This document shows positions 26,776 to 34,186 of a DNA stretch of 64,000 nt, piece by piece. The notes under the pieces were generated by a model. The model was not told where the DNA came from and did not search any database. It was given only the letters and a program-made list of their open reading frames with translations. Each line of letters begins with the position of its first letter. The first letter of the stretch is position 1. Origin of the DNA: Sinomonas atrocyanea (lineage in GTDB: Bacteria > Actinomycetota > Actinomycetes > Actinomycetales > Micrococcaceae). The position numbers and the translations under genes are program-made. The stretch lies in contig NZ_JAUSRH010000014.1 in the NCBI RefSeq assembly GCF_030811715.1, forward strand, positions 47,914 through 111,913, written 5' to 3'.

Positions 26776-27755
26776 GAGCGCTCGCGCATCGCGGGATCGT
26801 GGGCGTAGCCGGTGAGGATGATCTCGTCGATCCCGTAGGAGGCCGCGAAGACGCGCAGGAACTCGGCCGCCTCGCCGGGCGTGCCGACGGCGGAGAAGCG
26901 CAGCGCCGAGGTGGCCATCTGCTCCTCGTGCGGGGCCCAGTCCATTGCGTGGACCGGCGGACGCAGGGGCCCGCGCGTGCCGCGGCGGATCGCCACGAAC
27001 ATCTGCTGGTGGGTGGTGAAGAGGAACTCCGCCTCCTCGCGGGTCGGGGCGACCATGAGGTTGGCCCCGGCCATGACGTAGGGCTCGGAGATCTGCGCGG
27101 TCGGCGCGGACGGGTTGAACATCTGCCGGTAGGTCCAGATCGCCTCCGAGAGCTGGAAGGGCGCGAAGTGGCTCGCGGCCGCGTAGGGCAGGCCGAGCTG
27201 GCCCGCGATGGCCGCGCCCGCCGTCGAGCTTCCGAGGACCCACAGCGGGACGTTGGTTCCGCGGGCCACGGCAGCGTGGACTCCCTGCGAGAGCTGGACG
27301 CTCTCGGCGTCGTCCTCCTGCTCGCCGAAGAACCAGGCGAGGAGCCGGATGTTCGCGGCGAAGGCGGCCTCGCCGTCGTCGCGGGCGCCGCGGCGCAGGA
27401 GGGCCGCCGTGCGGGGGTCGGTGCCGGGGGCGCGCCCCAAGCCGAGGTCGATGCGGTCGCCGTAGAGGTTCGCGAGCGTGCCGAACGCCTCCGCGACGGC
27501 CAGCGGCGCGTGGTTCGGGAGCATGATCCCGCCGGAGCCGACGCGCAGCCTCGACGTGTTGGCGGCCGCGTTGGCGATCAGGAGTGCAGTGGCGCTCGAG
27601 GCGAGGGCGTCCGTGTTGTGATGCTCGGCGTACCAGAGCCGCCGGTAGCCGGCCTCGTCCGCGAGGCGCGCGAGCCGGGTCGAGGCGGCCAGCGCGCCGG
27701 CCACGTCGGAGCCCTCCACGATGGGAGCGAGGTCAAGGATGGAAAGTGCGGTCAC
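26712..27755 (-). CDS. LLM-class (bacterial luciferase-like) flavin-dependent oxidoreductase
   Basis: 347 residues. The YhbW/luciferase-like TIM barrel is clear: [12 protein letters not shown] at the start, [27 protein letters not shown] and [17 protein letters not shown]. These are the signatures of the alkane/luciferase-like monooxygenases that use FMNH2 from a partner reductase. Substrate is unknown. The GTG at 27755 has no clear ribosome binding site. The 3' end overlaps the HAD gene tail to tail by 64 nt, which may lead to antisense interaction between the two transcripts. Confidence 0.9.
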   Translation of the reverse strand: MTALSILDLAPIVEGSDVAGALAASTRLARLADEAGYRRLWYAEHHNTDALASSATALLIANAAANTSRLRVGSGGIMLPNHAPLAVAEAFGTLANLYGDRIDLGLGRAPGTDPRTAALLRRGARDDGEAAFAANIRLLAWFFGEQEDDAESVQLSQGVHAAVARGTNVPLWVLGSSTAGAAIAGQLGLPYAAASHFAPFQLSEAIWTYRQMFNPSAPTAQISEPYVMAGANLMVAPTREEAEFLFTTHQQMFVAIRRGTRGPLRPPVHAMDWAPHEEQMATSALRFSAVGTPGEAAEFLRVFAASYGIDEIILTGYAHDPAMRERSYRLMAEEWAKDSSPDAAAVG

Positions 27756-27944
27756 AAGGGCGGAAACCGGCGAGCGGGCCGAGATGTTCCCGAGACAAGT
27801 GTGAGCCCGATGTCACGTTGGGTAACAGGTCCATTGCGTTTCGGCAACGTCCTCGATTCCGGGTGTTACGAGGGGGGCCAGCGGGAAAGAATGAAGGCGT
27901 TGTGGCCGGTGCCGGGGACACCCGAGCTCGTGGGAGGAGCTGCT

Positions 27945-28526
27945 GTGGACGATGCGTTGATGGTGACGAACCTTGTGTACTTCGGGACGCTCATGATCGG
28001 GGGCGCCCTTCTGCTGTTCCTCGCCGTGGCCACCGTCATCACGCTGCTGATCGCCGGCGCCGGCCAGGGGGCGGCGTCGGCGGCCATGGCCGCGCTGCGG
28101 GCAGCCCGCGGGCTCGTGCAGCGGTCGCTCGCGCGGCGTGCTGCCGCGGTCGAGGGCCCTGCCGCCGAGACCGAGGAGGCCCGCGCCGAGTACGCGCGCC
28201 GGGCGGTGATCGCCAAGGCGGACGCGCTCCTCGCCGCGAAGCAGGCCTCGTCCGCAGCCGCCTCCGCCTCCGCCGCGAACTCGGGCGAGCCTCGGGGCGC
28301 CGACGCCGAGGACGCCCAGCCCGCCGACGAGGAGGTTGCGATAGCGGCCCTCGTGCCCGCCCTGACCGTCGCCCCGGCTCCGGCCCCGGCCAAGGCCCTT
28401 CCGGCGCCTGCGCGGCCGAGCGAGCCCGCCGCCGTCGCCCGCATGCGCCCCGCCCGGCCAATGCCGGTGCGCCCCGGCCCGCACACGGGGACCCAGCCGA
28501 TCCTGGTGGTCAGCCGGGCCAGCTGA
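27945..28526 (+). CDS. Single-pass membrane protein of unknown function
   Basis: 193 residues from the GTG at 27945, chosen because GGGAGGAG ends about six bases upstream; an in-frame ATG at 27891 with GGGAAAGA before it is the alternative. One hydrophobic segment (LVYFGTLMIGGALLLFLAVATVITLLIAG, here only named by its ends LVYFG and LIAG) is followed by a helical, basic region rich in Ala and Arg (ARGLVQRSLARRAAA) and a long Ala/Pro-rich disordered tail ending PILVVSRAS. The predicted arrangement is an N-terminal anchor with a cytoplasmic tail. No family is recognised. A strong hairpin follows. Confidence 0.7.
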   Translation: MDDALMVTNLVYFGTLMIGGALLLFLAVATVITLLIAGAGQGAASAAMAALRAARGLVQRSLARRAAAVEGPAAETEEARAEYARRAVIAKADALLAAKQASSAAASASAANSGEPRGADAEDAQPADEEVAIAALVPALTVAPAPAPAKALPAPARPSEPAAVARMRPARPMPVRPGPHTGTQPILVVSRAS

Positions 28527-28558
28527 CGCCTGCCGAGGCTGCCCAGGGCAGCCGCTTC

Positions 28559-28600
28559 GGGGGCCCGGTGCCGCGCCAGCCGCGCTGCCGGGCCCCCTTC
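28559..28600 (+). terminator. Rho-independent terminator after the membrane-protein gene
   Basis: Arms GGGGGCCCGG (28559-28568) and CCGGGCCCCC (28588-28597) are perfectly complementary and followed by TTCCC. Confidence 0.7.
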
Positions 28601-28698
28601 CCGTGTGGAGTTCTCCCCATCGCCCGGGCGCGGGGCTCCGTATAGCGTGGAGCCAAGTCCACGGGGGAAGCCCGAGGGGCAGGACGAAAGGAAAGACC

Positions 28699-28983
28699 AT
28701 GGCTATTCAGCAGGGCGCCAACGTTGCCGAGCTCCGCGGTGTCGCGAAGCAGTTCGACGCGAAGGCCAACGAGGTGGACCAGATCAAGAACAACCTCAAC
28801 GCGCTGATCAACAACAACATCCCGGCGAACTGGGCCGGCCGCGACGCCGAGCAGTTCAAGGGCGAGTGGCAGTCCACGGGCATGAAGTCCCTGGCCAAGC
28901 TCGTCGAGCAGCTCCGCGACGCCTCGCGCACCATGAACACCAACGCCACCGCCCAGGAGCAGACCTCCAGCAGCCTGCACTAG
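28699..28983 (+). CDS. WXG100-family (EsxA-like) small protein
   Basis: 94 residues, two helices with the W-x-G turn at Trp45-Ala46-Gly47 (NWAGRDAEQF), as in ESAT-6/CFP-10-type substrates of the ESX (type VII) secretion system. The second helix lacks an obvious C-terminal YxxxD/E export signal, so it may travel as part of a dimer or need a partner. No EccC, EccD or second WXG100 gene is present in the window. The ATG at 28699 has GAAAGGAAAG upstream, and a TATAGC box with flanking GGCTCC/GGAGCC half-sites lies near 28635-28655. Confidence 0.9.
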   Translation: MAIQQGANVAELRGVAKQFDAKANEVDQIKNNLNALINNNIPANWAGRDAEQFKGEWQSTGMKSLAKLVEQLRDASRTMNTNATAQEQTSSSLH

Positions 28984-29046
28984 CAGCCAACGGCGGCCAG
29001 CGGACCGTGGACCCTGCGACGACGCCGCTGACAGAGACAGAGACAG

Positions 29047-29082
29047 CGAGAGGCCCCACGGCACATGCCGCGGGGCCTCTCG
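29047..29082 (+). terminator. Terminator hairpin after the WXG100 gene
   Basis: Arms of 16 nt at 29047-29062 and 29067-29082, 15 of 16 pairs, with the loop ACAT (arm CGAGAGGCCCC...GGGGCCTCTCG). Confidence 0.85.
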
Positions 29083-29272
29083 TCCGTTCCGGCTCCCTTG
29101 CTGGAGTCCCGGGGTCCTGCTGCGGCCGGGTCTGGTGTGACCTCTCTCGGGCCAGTTCGGTGGGTGTCCCGCGCCGGCCGTCGCCGCGCCGTCCGGGCCG
29201 GTGGGCTCGTTGGGCTGACTGCTACCATCAGAGCAAGTCGCAAGCACCAGTGACAACTGGGCCGCTCAACGA

Positions 29273-29287
29273 TGGTCAAACTGACCA
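29273..29287. promoter_or_regulatory. Inverted repeat TGGTCA-AAC-TGACCA, candidate Lrp/AsnC operator
   Basis: Perfect 6-nt arms with a 3-nt spacer, 27 nt before the GTG start of the Lrp/AsnC-family gene. Autoregulation is common in this family; the assignment is positional. Confidence 0.45.
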
Positions 29288-29313
29288 ACCGAAACCCCCT
29301 CTAACCGCGGAGA

Positions 29314-29853
29314 GTGATCAGAACGCAGCAGCTTGACCGCACCGACCGGCGCATCCTCCTCGCGCTCGACGAGGACCCGCGCGCGCCCATCATGGTCCTC
29401 GCCCAGCGCCTGGGCCTCGCGCGGGGGACCGTGCAGTCCCGGCTCGAGCGCATGGGCGCGAGCGGCGTGCTCCGCGCCAGCAGCACTCGGGTGCACCCCG
29501 AGGGGCTGGGCCGCGGGGTCCTCGCCGAGGTCAGCGCCGAGCTGGACCAGAGCCACATCAACGAGGCCGTCGCCGCGCTGCGCCGCATTCCCGAGGTCCT
29601 CGAGTGCCTGGCCCCGGCCGGGGACACCGACCTCCTCATCCGGGCCGTCGCCACGAGCCCCGACGACCTCTACCGCGTCTCCGAGGAGATCCGGCTGTGC
29701 CCGGGCATCCGGCGCACGTCGACCCGGATGATCCTGCGCACGGTCATCCCGTACCGGACCACGGCGCTCCTGGAGGCCGACGGCGGCGGGGGGCCATCGT
29801 CGTCGTCCGCCGCCCCGCCCCCGCCGGCCCCGCGCACGCGCCCCCTCCCCTGA
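29314..29853 (+). CDS. Lrp/AsnC-family transcriptional regulator
   Basis: 179 residues. The N-terminal helix-turn-helix (LDRTDRRILLALDEDPRAPIMVLAQRLGLARGTVQSRLERM) and the C-terminal RAM/AsnC ligand-binding domain (AVAALRRIPEVLECLAPAGDTDLLIRAVATSPDDLY) are both recognisable by their ends and spacing. It lacks the conserved start of some family members but is otherwise complete. The C-terminal 30 residues are a Ser/Pro tail. Targets are unknown; an amino-acid-related gene is usual. The stop TGA lies immediately before the first copy of the 32-bp-period repeat. Confidence 0.9.
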   Translation: MIRTQQLDRTDRRILLALDEDPRAPIMVLAQRLGLARGTVQSRLERMGASGVLRASSTRVHPEGLGRGVLAEVSAELDQSHINEAVAALRRIPEVLECLAPAGDTDLLIRAVATSPDDLYRVSEEIRLCPGIRRTSTRMILRTVIPYRTTALLEADGGGGPSSSSAAPPPPAPRTRPLP

Positions 29854-29980
29854 CCGTTTCGGGTACGCATCTCGTCGGCATATGGCCGTTTCGGGTACGC
29901 ATCTCGTCGCCTTCGAGCCGTTTCGGGTACGCCGGGCCTCGTACCCGAGAGGCCTCCTGGACGACGAGATGTGTACCCGG
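29854..29980. repeat. 32-bp-period repeat array A (TTTCGGGTACGCATCTCGTC family)
   Basis: Copies begin at 29854, 29886 and 29918, an exact 32-nt period. About 24 nt are conserved (CCG then TTTCGGGTACGCATCTCGTC then G) and 8 nt vary (GCATATGG, CCTTCGAG). The third copy is truncated, and a degenerate inverted copy lies at 29961-29980. It begins at the stop codon of the Lrp/AsnC gene. Confidence 0.9.
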
Positions 29981-29997
29981 ACGCGGAGGCGGGGCGC

Positions 29998-30025
29998 ACG
30001 ACGCCGGGCGTCCACCCGCCGTCGT
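29998..30025. terminator. Hairpin between convergent genes, shared ACGACGCCGGG stem type
   Basis: Arms ACGACGCCGGG (29998-30008) and CCCGCCGTCGT (30015-30025) pair at 10 of 11 positions. The same stem sequence type forms the hairpins at 55938-55985 and 59102-59150. Confidence 0.65.
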
Positions 30026-30044
30026 CGGCAAGCCTGCCGCTCGG

Positions 30045-31001
30045 CTACTCCCCCGCGCGGCGCTCGAGATCCTCGAAGTCCTTCAGCCACAGCTCGCGGG
30101 CCTCGGAGTCCCGTGCGCGCCTGGCCTGCGTGAGCGCGCGCAGCTCCTCGAACGCGGAGGAGGGCGCCGAGGCCGCCCCGCGGCGGCGCCTGGCCACGCC
30201 CAGCATGAGCAGTGCCCGCTCGGTGGCCGCGGAGTTCTTGACGGCGAACGCGGTGCGGCGGCGCCGGAGGGCCTCGCGGACGGCGGCGAGCGCGTCGGCG
30301 CGGCGTCCGAGCTCGCGCAGGGCCCGGGCGCGGAGCACGAGGAGGGCCGCGGCGAGGTCGCTCGCGTTGGCCAGGCCCTCGGTCCAGGAAACGACGTCGT
30401 GCGGGCGCCCCAGCACCTCGGCGAGGCGGCACGAGGCCAGGGCAGTGGGCATCGAGGGCGGCAGCGGGGCGAGGACGGCGAGCGCCTCGTCCGGCCGGCC
30501 GACCTCCCGGAGGCTGTGGGCGAGCGCGAGGCAGACGGCCTCCTCGCTGAAGAGGACCTCGACCTCGACACCTTCCGAGACCTCGATCCAGTGCCGCACG
30601 CCGCCGAGGTACTCGGTGGCGAACGCGGCGGCTGCGGGCTCGCTCATGCCCGCGAGCCCGCGGGCGAGGAGCTCGGCGGCCTGGGCGTGGTGGTGGGACC
30701 GATAGGCCTGGAGCCCGGCCATGACGTAGCAGAGCCCGGACCAGCCGGGGTGGGCGCGGGCGATCACCACGAGCCGCTCCGGCTCCGCGTGGGCGAACAC
30801 GGCCGCGTAGACCTGCTTCTCCACCTTGGACGCGAACGGCCTCAGGCGTGGCGCCCTGGTCCGGCCGGTGACCCGCTGGGCGAGGCGGCGCCTGATGCCG
30901 CGCACGGGGGCGTAGACCTGCGCGCCGCGGAAGGGCGTGAGGTCGCGCGTGTCGTGGAACGGCGGGCGGCCGCCCAGTTCGCGGGAAGGCATGCCCACCA
31001 T
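30045..31001 (-). CDS. Helical-repeat (TPR-like) protein of unknown function
   Basis: 318 residues from the ATG at 31001 (an in-frame ATG at 30992 is also possible). A basic N-terminal segment is followed by repeated helix pairs typical of TPR/SEL-like solenoids: ARAHPGWSGLCYVMAGLQAYRSHHHAQAAELLARGLAG, HSLREVGRPDEALAVLAPLP and RALRELGRRADALAAVREAL are shown by their ends. Such proteins act as adaptors. Nothing else identifies a partner. It is flanked on both sides by arrays of the 32-bp-period repeat. Confidence 0.78.
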   Translation of the reverse strand: MVGMPSRELGGRPPFHDTRDLTPFRGAQVYAPVRGIRRRLAQRVTGRTRAPRLRPFASKVEKQVYAAVFAHAEPERLVVIARAHPGWSGLCYVMAGLQAYRSHHHAQAAELLARGLAGMSEPAAAAFATEYLGGVRHWIEVSEGVEVEVLFSEEAVCLALAHSLREVGRPDEALAVLAPLPPSMPTALASCRLAEVLGRPHDVVSWTEGLANASDLAAALLVLRARALRELGRRADALAAVREALRRRRTAFAVKNSAATERALLMLGVARRRRGAASAPSSAFEELRALTQARRARDSEARELWLKDFEDLERRAGE

Positions 31002-31033
31002 GCTAGCGAGGGGGCGCCGCCCGTCCCCACCCG

Positions 31034-31112
31034 GCTTTCGGGTACGCATCTCGTCGCCCCGGTGACGTTTCGGGTACGCATCTCGTCGCGAAGACGGCGT
31101 TCCGGGTACACC
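31034..31112. repeat. 32-bp-period repeat array B, forward copies
   Basis: TTTCGGGTACGCATCTCGTC occurs at about 31036 and 31068, with a decayed third copy (TTCCGGGTAC) 32 nt later. It lies just upstream of the TPR-like gene. Confidence 0.9.
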
Positions 31113-31217
31113 GCCGTCTCCGCTGTCCCGCGGGGAAACTCGGGTGGGACGGCCGACGGCGACGCTGCGCGGCGTCGTGCGCGGAAGGCCGCCGCAGCGG
31201 CGGTGCGGGGCAGATCC

Positions 31218-31267
31218 GGTGCGTACCCGGAAGCCCGAAAGGGCGACGAGATGCGTACCCGGAACGG
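31218..31267. repeat. 32-bp-period repeat array C, inverted copies
   Basis: GACGAGATGCGTACCCGGAA and a second GTGCGTACCCGGAAG copy lie 32 nt apart in inverted orientation to array B. Arrays B and C face each other across about 105 nt, so a transcript through both could form a long stem. Confidence 0.88.
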
Positions 31268-31282
31268 TGAGGGGGCGGGGGG

Positions 31283-31786
31283 TCAGCGGGTCGCGAAGTG
31301 CACCCACACCCCGATGACCCAGACCGTCGCGGCCACGGCGGCGAACGCGAACTCGGCGAGGCGGCCGAGCCCCAGAGCCTTCAGCGCAGCCCATGAGGAC
31401 GCACCAGCCCTCCGGAGATCGCGGGTCCTCAGCCATTCGCTCCCGAGCAGCCCCACCGCGAAGCCCACGAACAGCCCGATGACCGGCACAGTGAACATGC
31501 CGATGACGGCGACAACAGTGGCGGCGAGGATGGAGCCGTTGGGGACTTGGCGGGCAGAGAGCCTTCGCCCGGTGAGGACATAGGAAGCGCCCATCCCGGC
31601 GGTGAACAGCACCGTGCCGATCGCGAACAGGAGCCACCCGCCCCAGCCTGCCCCGCCGAAGAGCGCCCATTCGAGCAGGGCGAGGATGCCGAGGACACTC
31701 CCCGGGAGTACCGGCAGGATCGTGCCGAGCACTGAGACGGCGAGGGCAGTCGCGCACAGGAGGGCCGCGAGGAGGCTGGTGTCCAC
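31283..31786 (-). CDS. DUF456 membrane protein
   Basis: 167 residues with four to five membrane segments and the DUF456 pattern: a first helix ending GTILPVLPGSVLGILALL, the GAGWGGWLLFAIGTVLF segment, and MFTVPVIGLFVGFAVGLLGSEWL, shown by their ends. The family has Gly-rich helices and is of unknown function; small-ion or metabolite transport has been supposed but not shown. The GTG at 31786 has AGGATGG upstream. Array C of the 32-bp repeat lies immediately past its 3' end. Confidence 0.85.
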   Translation of the reverse strand: MDTSLLAALLCATALAVSVLGTILPVLPGSVLGILALLEWALFGGAGWGGWLLFAIGTVLFTAGMGASYVLTGRRLSARQVPNGSILAATVVAVIGMFTVPVIGLFVGFAVGLLGSEWLRTRDLRRAGASSWAALKALGLGRLAEFAFAAVAATVWVIGVWVHFATR

Positions 31787-31887
31787 CCGGCCATCCTGCC
31801 ACGGGCGGTCCTGCGCAACGGCGGGCTGAGCACGGTCGCGGGGCGCGGCACCGTGCTCAGCCCACCCTTCGACGGGGAGGGAAGCGA

Positions 31888-33096
31888 CTACTCTCCCGGC
31901 ACGACCGCGGCGGCCACCGCGGCGGTGACGGCGGGGGCGACTCGGGGGTCGAGGGGGCTGGGGACGATGTAGTCGGCGCTCAGCCCGTCCTGGGCGAGCC
32001 CGGCGATCGCGCGGGCTGCGGCGATCTTCATCGCCGGGGTGATCCGGCGCGCCCCCGCGTCCAGGGCGCCGCGGAAGATCCCCGGGAAGGCCAGCACGTT
32101 GTTGATCTGGTTCGGGAAGTCGCTGCGGCCGGTGGCCACGACGGCGGCGTGCCGGGCCGCGACCCCAGGGGCGACCTCGGGGTCCGGGTTGGACAGGGCG
32201 AACACGATCGCGCCCTCGGCCATCCCCGCCAGGTGCTCCTCCGGGACCGTCGAGGACGAGACCCCGATGAACACGTCCGCCCCGGCCAGCGCCTCCGCCG
32301 TGCCGCCGGCCACCCCGCGCGGATTCGTCCGGGCCGCGTACTCCGCCTTCATCGCGTTCCTCGGCTCGGCCAGATCGCCTCGGCCGGCGTGGATGGCGCC
32401 CTTGGAGTCGAGCAGGACCACGTCGGTCAGCCCGGAGGCGAGCAGGATCTCGGCGATCGCGATCCCGGCCGCCCCGGCCCCGGCGATCACCGCCCGCATC
32501 GAGGCCAGCTCCTTGCCCACCACGACCGCGGCGTTCGTCAGCGCGGCCAGGACCACCACGGCGGTGCCGTGCTGGTCATCGTGCATCACCGGCATGTCCA
32601 GGGCCTCGATCAGCCGGGCCTCGAGCTCGAAACAGCGCGGCGCCGCGACGTCCTCGAGGTTCACCGCCCCGAACGAGGGCGCGATCCGCACGATCGTCTC
32701 GACGATCTCGTCCACGTCCGTCGTGTCCAGCACGATCGGGATCGAGTCCAGCCCGCCGAAGGTCTTGAACAGGGCGCTCTTGCCCTCCATCACCGGCAGC
32801 GACGCCGACGGGCCGATGTCCCCCAGCCCCAGCACCGCCGTCCCGTCCGAGACGACGGCGACCAGCCGCGAGGCCCACGTGTGCGTCCGGGCCAGGGAAG
32901 GGTCCGCCGCGATCGCGCGGGACACCTGCGCGACCCCGGGCGTGTACGCGATCGAGAGGTCCCGCTTCGTCGCGAGCGGGCGCTCCACCGCGACGGAGAG
33001 CTTGCCGCCCTCATGCGCGGCGAAGATCTCCTCGGCGCTGATCGGCTCGGCGAGCGACTCGGAAGAAGGGGCAAAGGTATCAGTGGGAGCAGTCAC
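31888..33096 (-). CDS. NAD(P)-dependent malic enzyme
   Basis: 402 residues, the length of compact bacterial malic enzymes without a phosphotransacetylase domain. Conserved stretches are LSIAYTPGVAQVSRAIA, GLGDIGPSASLPVMEGKS, MPVMHDDQHGTAVV (metal and malate site), the Rossmann GAGAAGIAIAEILL and SNPDPEVAPG. It converts malate to pyruvate and CO2 with NAD(P) reduction. The GTG at 33096 has AGGAG with nine bases spacing. A promoter-like pair TTGCGG-19-TATGAT lies about 240 nt upstream. Confidence 0.93.
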   Translation of the reverse strand: MTAPTDTFAPSSESLAEPISAEEIFAAHEGGKLSVAVERPLATKRDLSIAYTPGVAQVSRAIAADPSLARTHTWASRLVAVVSDGTAVLGLGDIGPSASLPVMEGKSALFKTFGGLDSIPIVLDTTDVDEIVETIVRIAPSFGAVNLEDVAAPRCFELEARLIEALDMPVMHDDQHGTAVVVLAALTNAAVVVGKELASMRAVIAGAGAAGIAIAEILLASGLTDVVLLDSKGAIHAGRGDLAEPRNAMKAEYAARTNPRGVAGGTAEALAGADVFIGVSSSTVPEEHLAGMAEGAIVFALSNPDPEVAPGVAARHAAVVATGRSDFPNQINNVLAFPGIFRGALDAGARRITPAMKIAAARAIAGLAQDGLSADYIVPSPLDPRVAPAVTAAVAAAVVPGE

Positions 33097-33485
33097 GGCA
33101 GTGTCTCCTGGGTCAGGTGCCGCCGCGCTCGCGGCTCGGGCCGCGGGTAGTCAGGGGCGCACGACGGCGTGGCGGGCCTCGCGCGGGAGGACGGCCGACC
33201 GCTTTGTCGGCGCAGCTCTCCAGCGCGCAGCCTTGAGGGGGATCCGGGGTGATTGCCGGGTTCGGCACTTCCGGGAGCCGGCTCATGCGCGGGGATGACC
33301 GTGCGAGCACCGGCCTCGGGAAAGAGGTAGGGACATCATAGGTGGATGGAGGCCGTCTTCCGCAAGGTGGAAGCAGGGCCCCGGGCGATCCGATGCCGCT
33401 GGCGTATAGTTGGACAGTCCCCCGGTCCCCCTCTCTGTCCGCGTGCCGAACGGCCCCCCAGCGTCCGGAATGAGGTTGCTTCGCA
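33097..33485. other. 389-nt divergent intergenic region
   Basis: It carries the likely promoters of the malic enzyme (reverse) and the TetR gene (forward; a TATAGT box at 33405-33410 without a matching -35). A short ACGACGGCGTGG fragment of the terminator-stem type occurs near 33158. No gene or RNA is evident. Confidence 0.55.
33335..33365 (-). promoter_or_regulatory. Candidate promoter of the malic enzyme gene
   Basis: On the reverse strand TTGCGG (33365-33360), 19-nt spacer, TATGAT (33340-33335). The spacer is 2 nt longer than ideal and the leader would be about 230 nt. Confidence 0.4.
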
Positions 33486-34094
33486 GTGCTCGAATTGCCC
33501 CACGATCTGGTGACCCCTGCCCCACCGCCGGCGACGCCCCGCATGGCCGCCCGGTACGAGCAGCTCCTGGACACGGCGGCGCAGTTCGCGACGCGCGAGT
33601 ACCCCGAGGTAGACGTCACGGAGGTGGCCCACGAGGCCGGGGTCTCGTCGAGCACCGCCTACCGGTACTTCCCCTCCTCGGCGCACCTGCTCCTCGGCCT
33701 GCACCGGCGCCAGCTCCTCGAGCTGCGCACACGGGTCGAGGACCGCGTGGCCACGTCCCGGACTGATGCACAGCGGGCGAGCGCCCTTGCTGGGGCGGCG
33801 GTGGAGCTGTTCGCGATGCGGCTGGCCCAGCCGGCCGTCAACTCGTGCCTCGACGAGCTCGTGGTGCCGGCCGACCATGAGCTCGCCGCGCTCATCGGCG
33901 AGGTGGACGAGCTGTCCTGGTCGGTGCTGGGGCGCCTGGCCGGGGACGCGGAGCGGGGGCGGAGCATCGTGCTCGTCATCTCGGGACTCGTGTCCGCCGT
34001 GCGGACGGGCCGGCTCATGCCGTACGAGGCGGAGCAGCAGCTCAAGGCGGCGTGCGAGATCGTCGCACGACGGCGCGTGGCCCGCGCCCGCTGA
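33486..34094 (+). CDS. TetR-family transcriptional regulator
   Basis: 202 residues. The TetR helix-turn-helix is at about 20-68 (RYEQLLDTAAQFATREYPEVDVTEVAHEAGVSSSTAYRYFPS by its ends), and the C-terminal ligand domain is helical (LVISGLVSAVRTGRL). The GTG at 33486 lacks a strong ribosome binding site. Target genes are unknown; the convergent MFS gene is separated by a 22-bp repeat array, and the divergent malic enzyme is the other neighbour. Confidence 0.9.
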   Translation: MLELPHDLVTPAPPPATPRMAARYEQLLDTAAQFATREYPEVDVTEVAHEAGVSSSTAYRYFPSSAHLLLGLHRRQLLELRTRVEDRVATSRTDAQRASALAGAAVELFAMRLAQPAVNSCLDELVVPADHELAALIGEVDELSWSVLGRLAGDAERGRSIVLVISGLVSAVRTGRLMPYEAEQQLKAACEIVARRRVARAR

Positions 34095-34120
34095 CCCCTC
34101 CCCGCACGCTCCTCCGCACC

Positions 34121-34186
34121 GTTGAGGAGTCACCCCCGCACCGTTGAGGAGTCACCCCCGCACCGTTGAGGAGTCAGGCGACGCTG
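34121..34186. repeat. 22-bp tandem array, inverted TGACTCCTCAAC family, three copies
   Basis: GTTGAGGAGTCA recurs at 34121, 34143 and 34165, an exact 22-nt period, with spacer CCCCCGCACC. Reverse-complemented, the core equals that of the array at 6650-6760. The third copy contains the stop codon (TGA of TGACTCCTC) of the MFS gene at 34174. Confidence 0.9.

Larger units (their letters stand above)
28984..29313. other. 330-nt intergenic stretch
   Basis: It holds the terminator hairpin of the WXG100 gene (29047-29082) and a small inverted repeat just upstream of the Lrp/AsnC gene (29273-29287). No further gene is seen; longer open frames here have no ribosome binding site and overlap the hairpin. 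Confidence 0.6.

Noticed and set aside
29854..29980. CRISPR array
   Set aside because: Regular 32-nt spacing suggested one, but the variable parts are only 8 nt, there are two to three units per site, orientation varies, and no cas genes are present.
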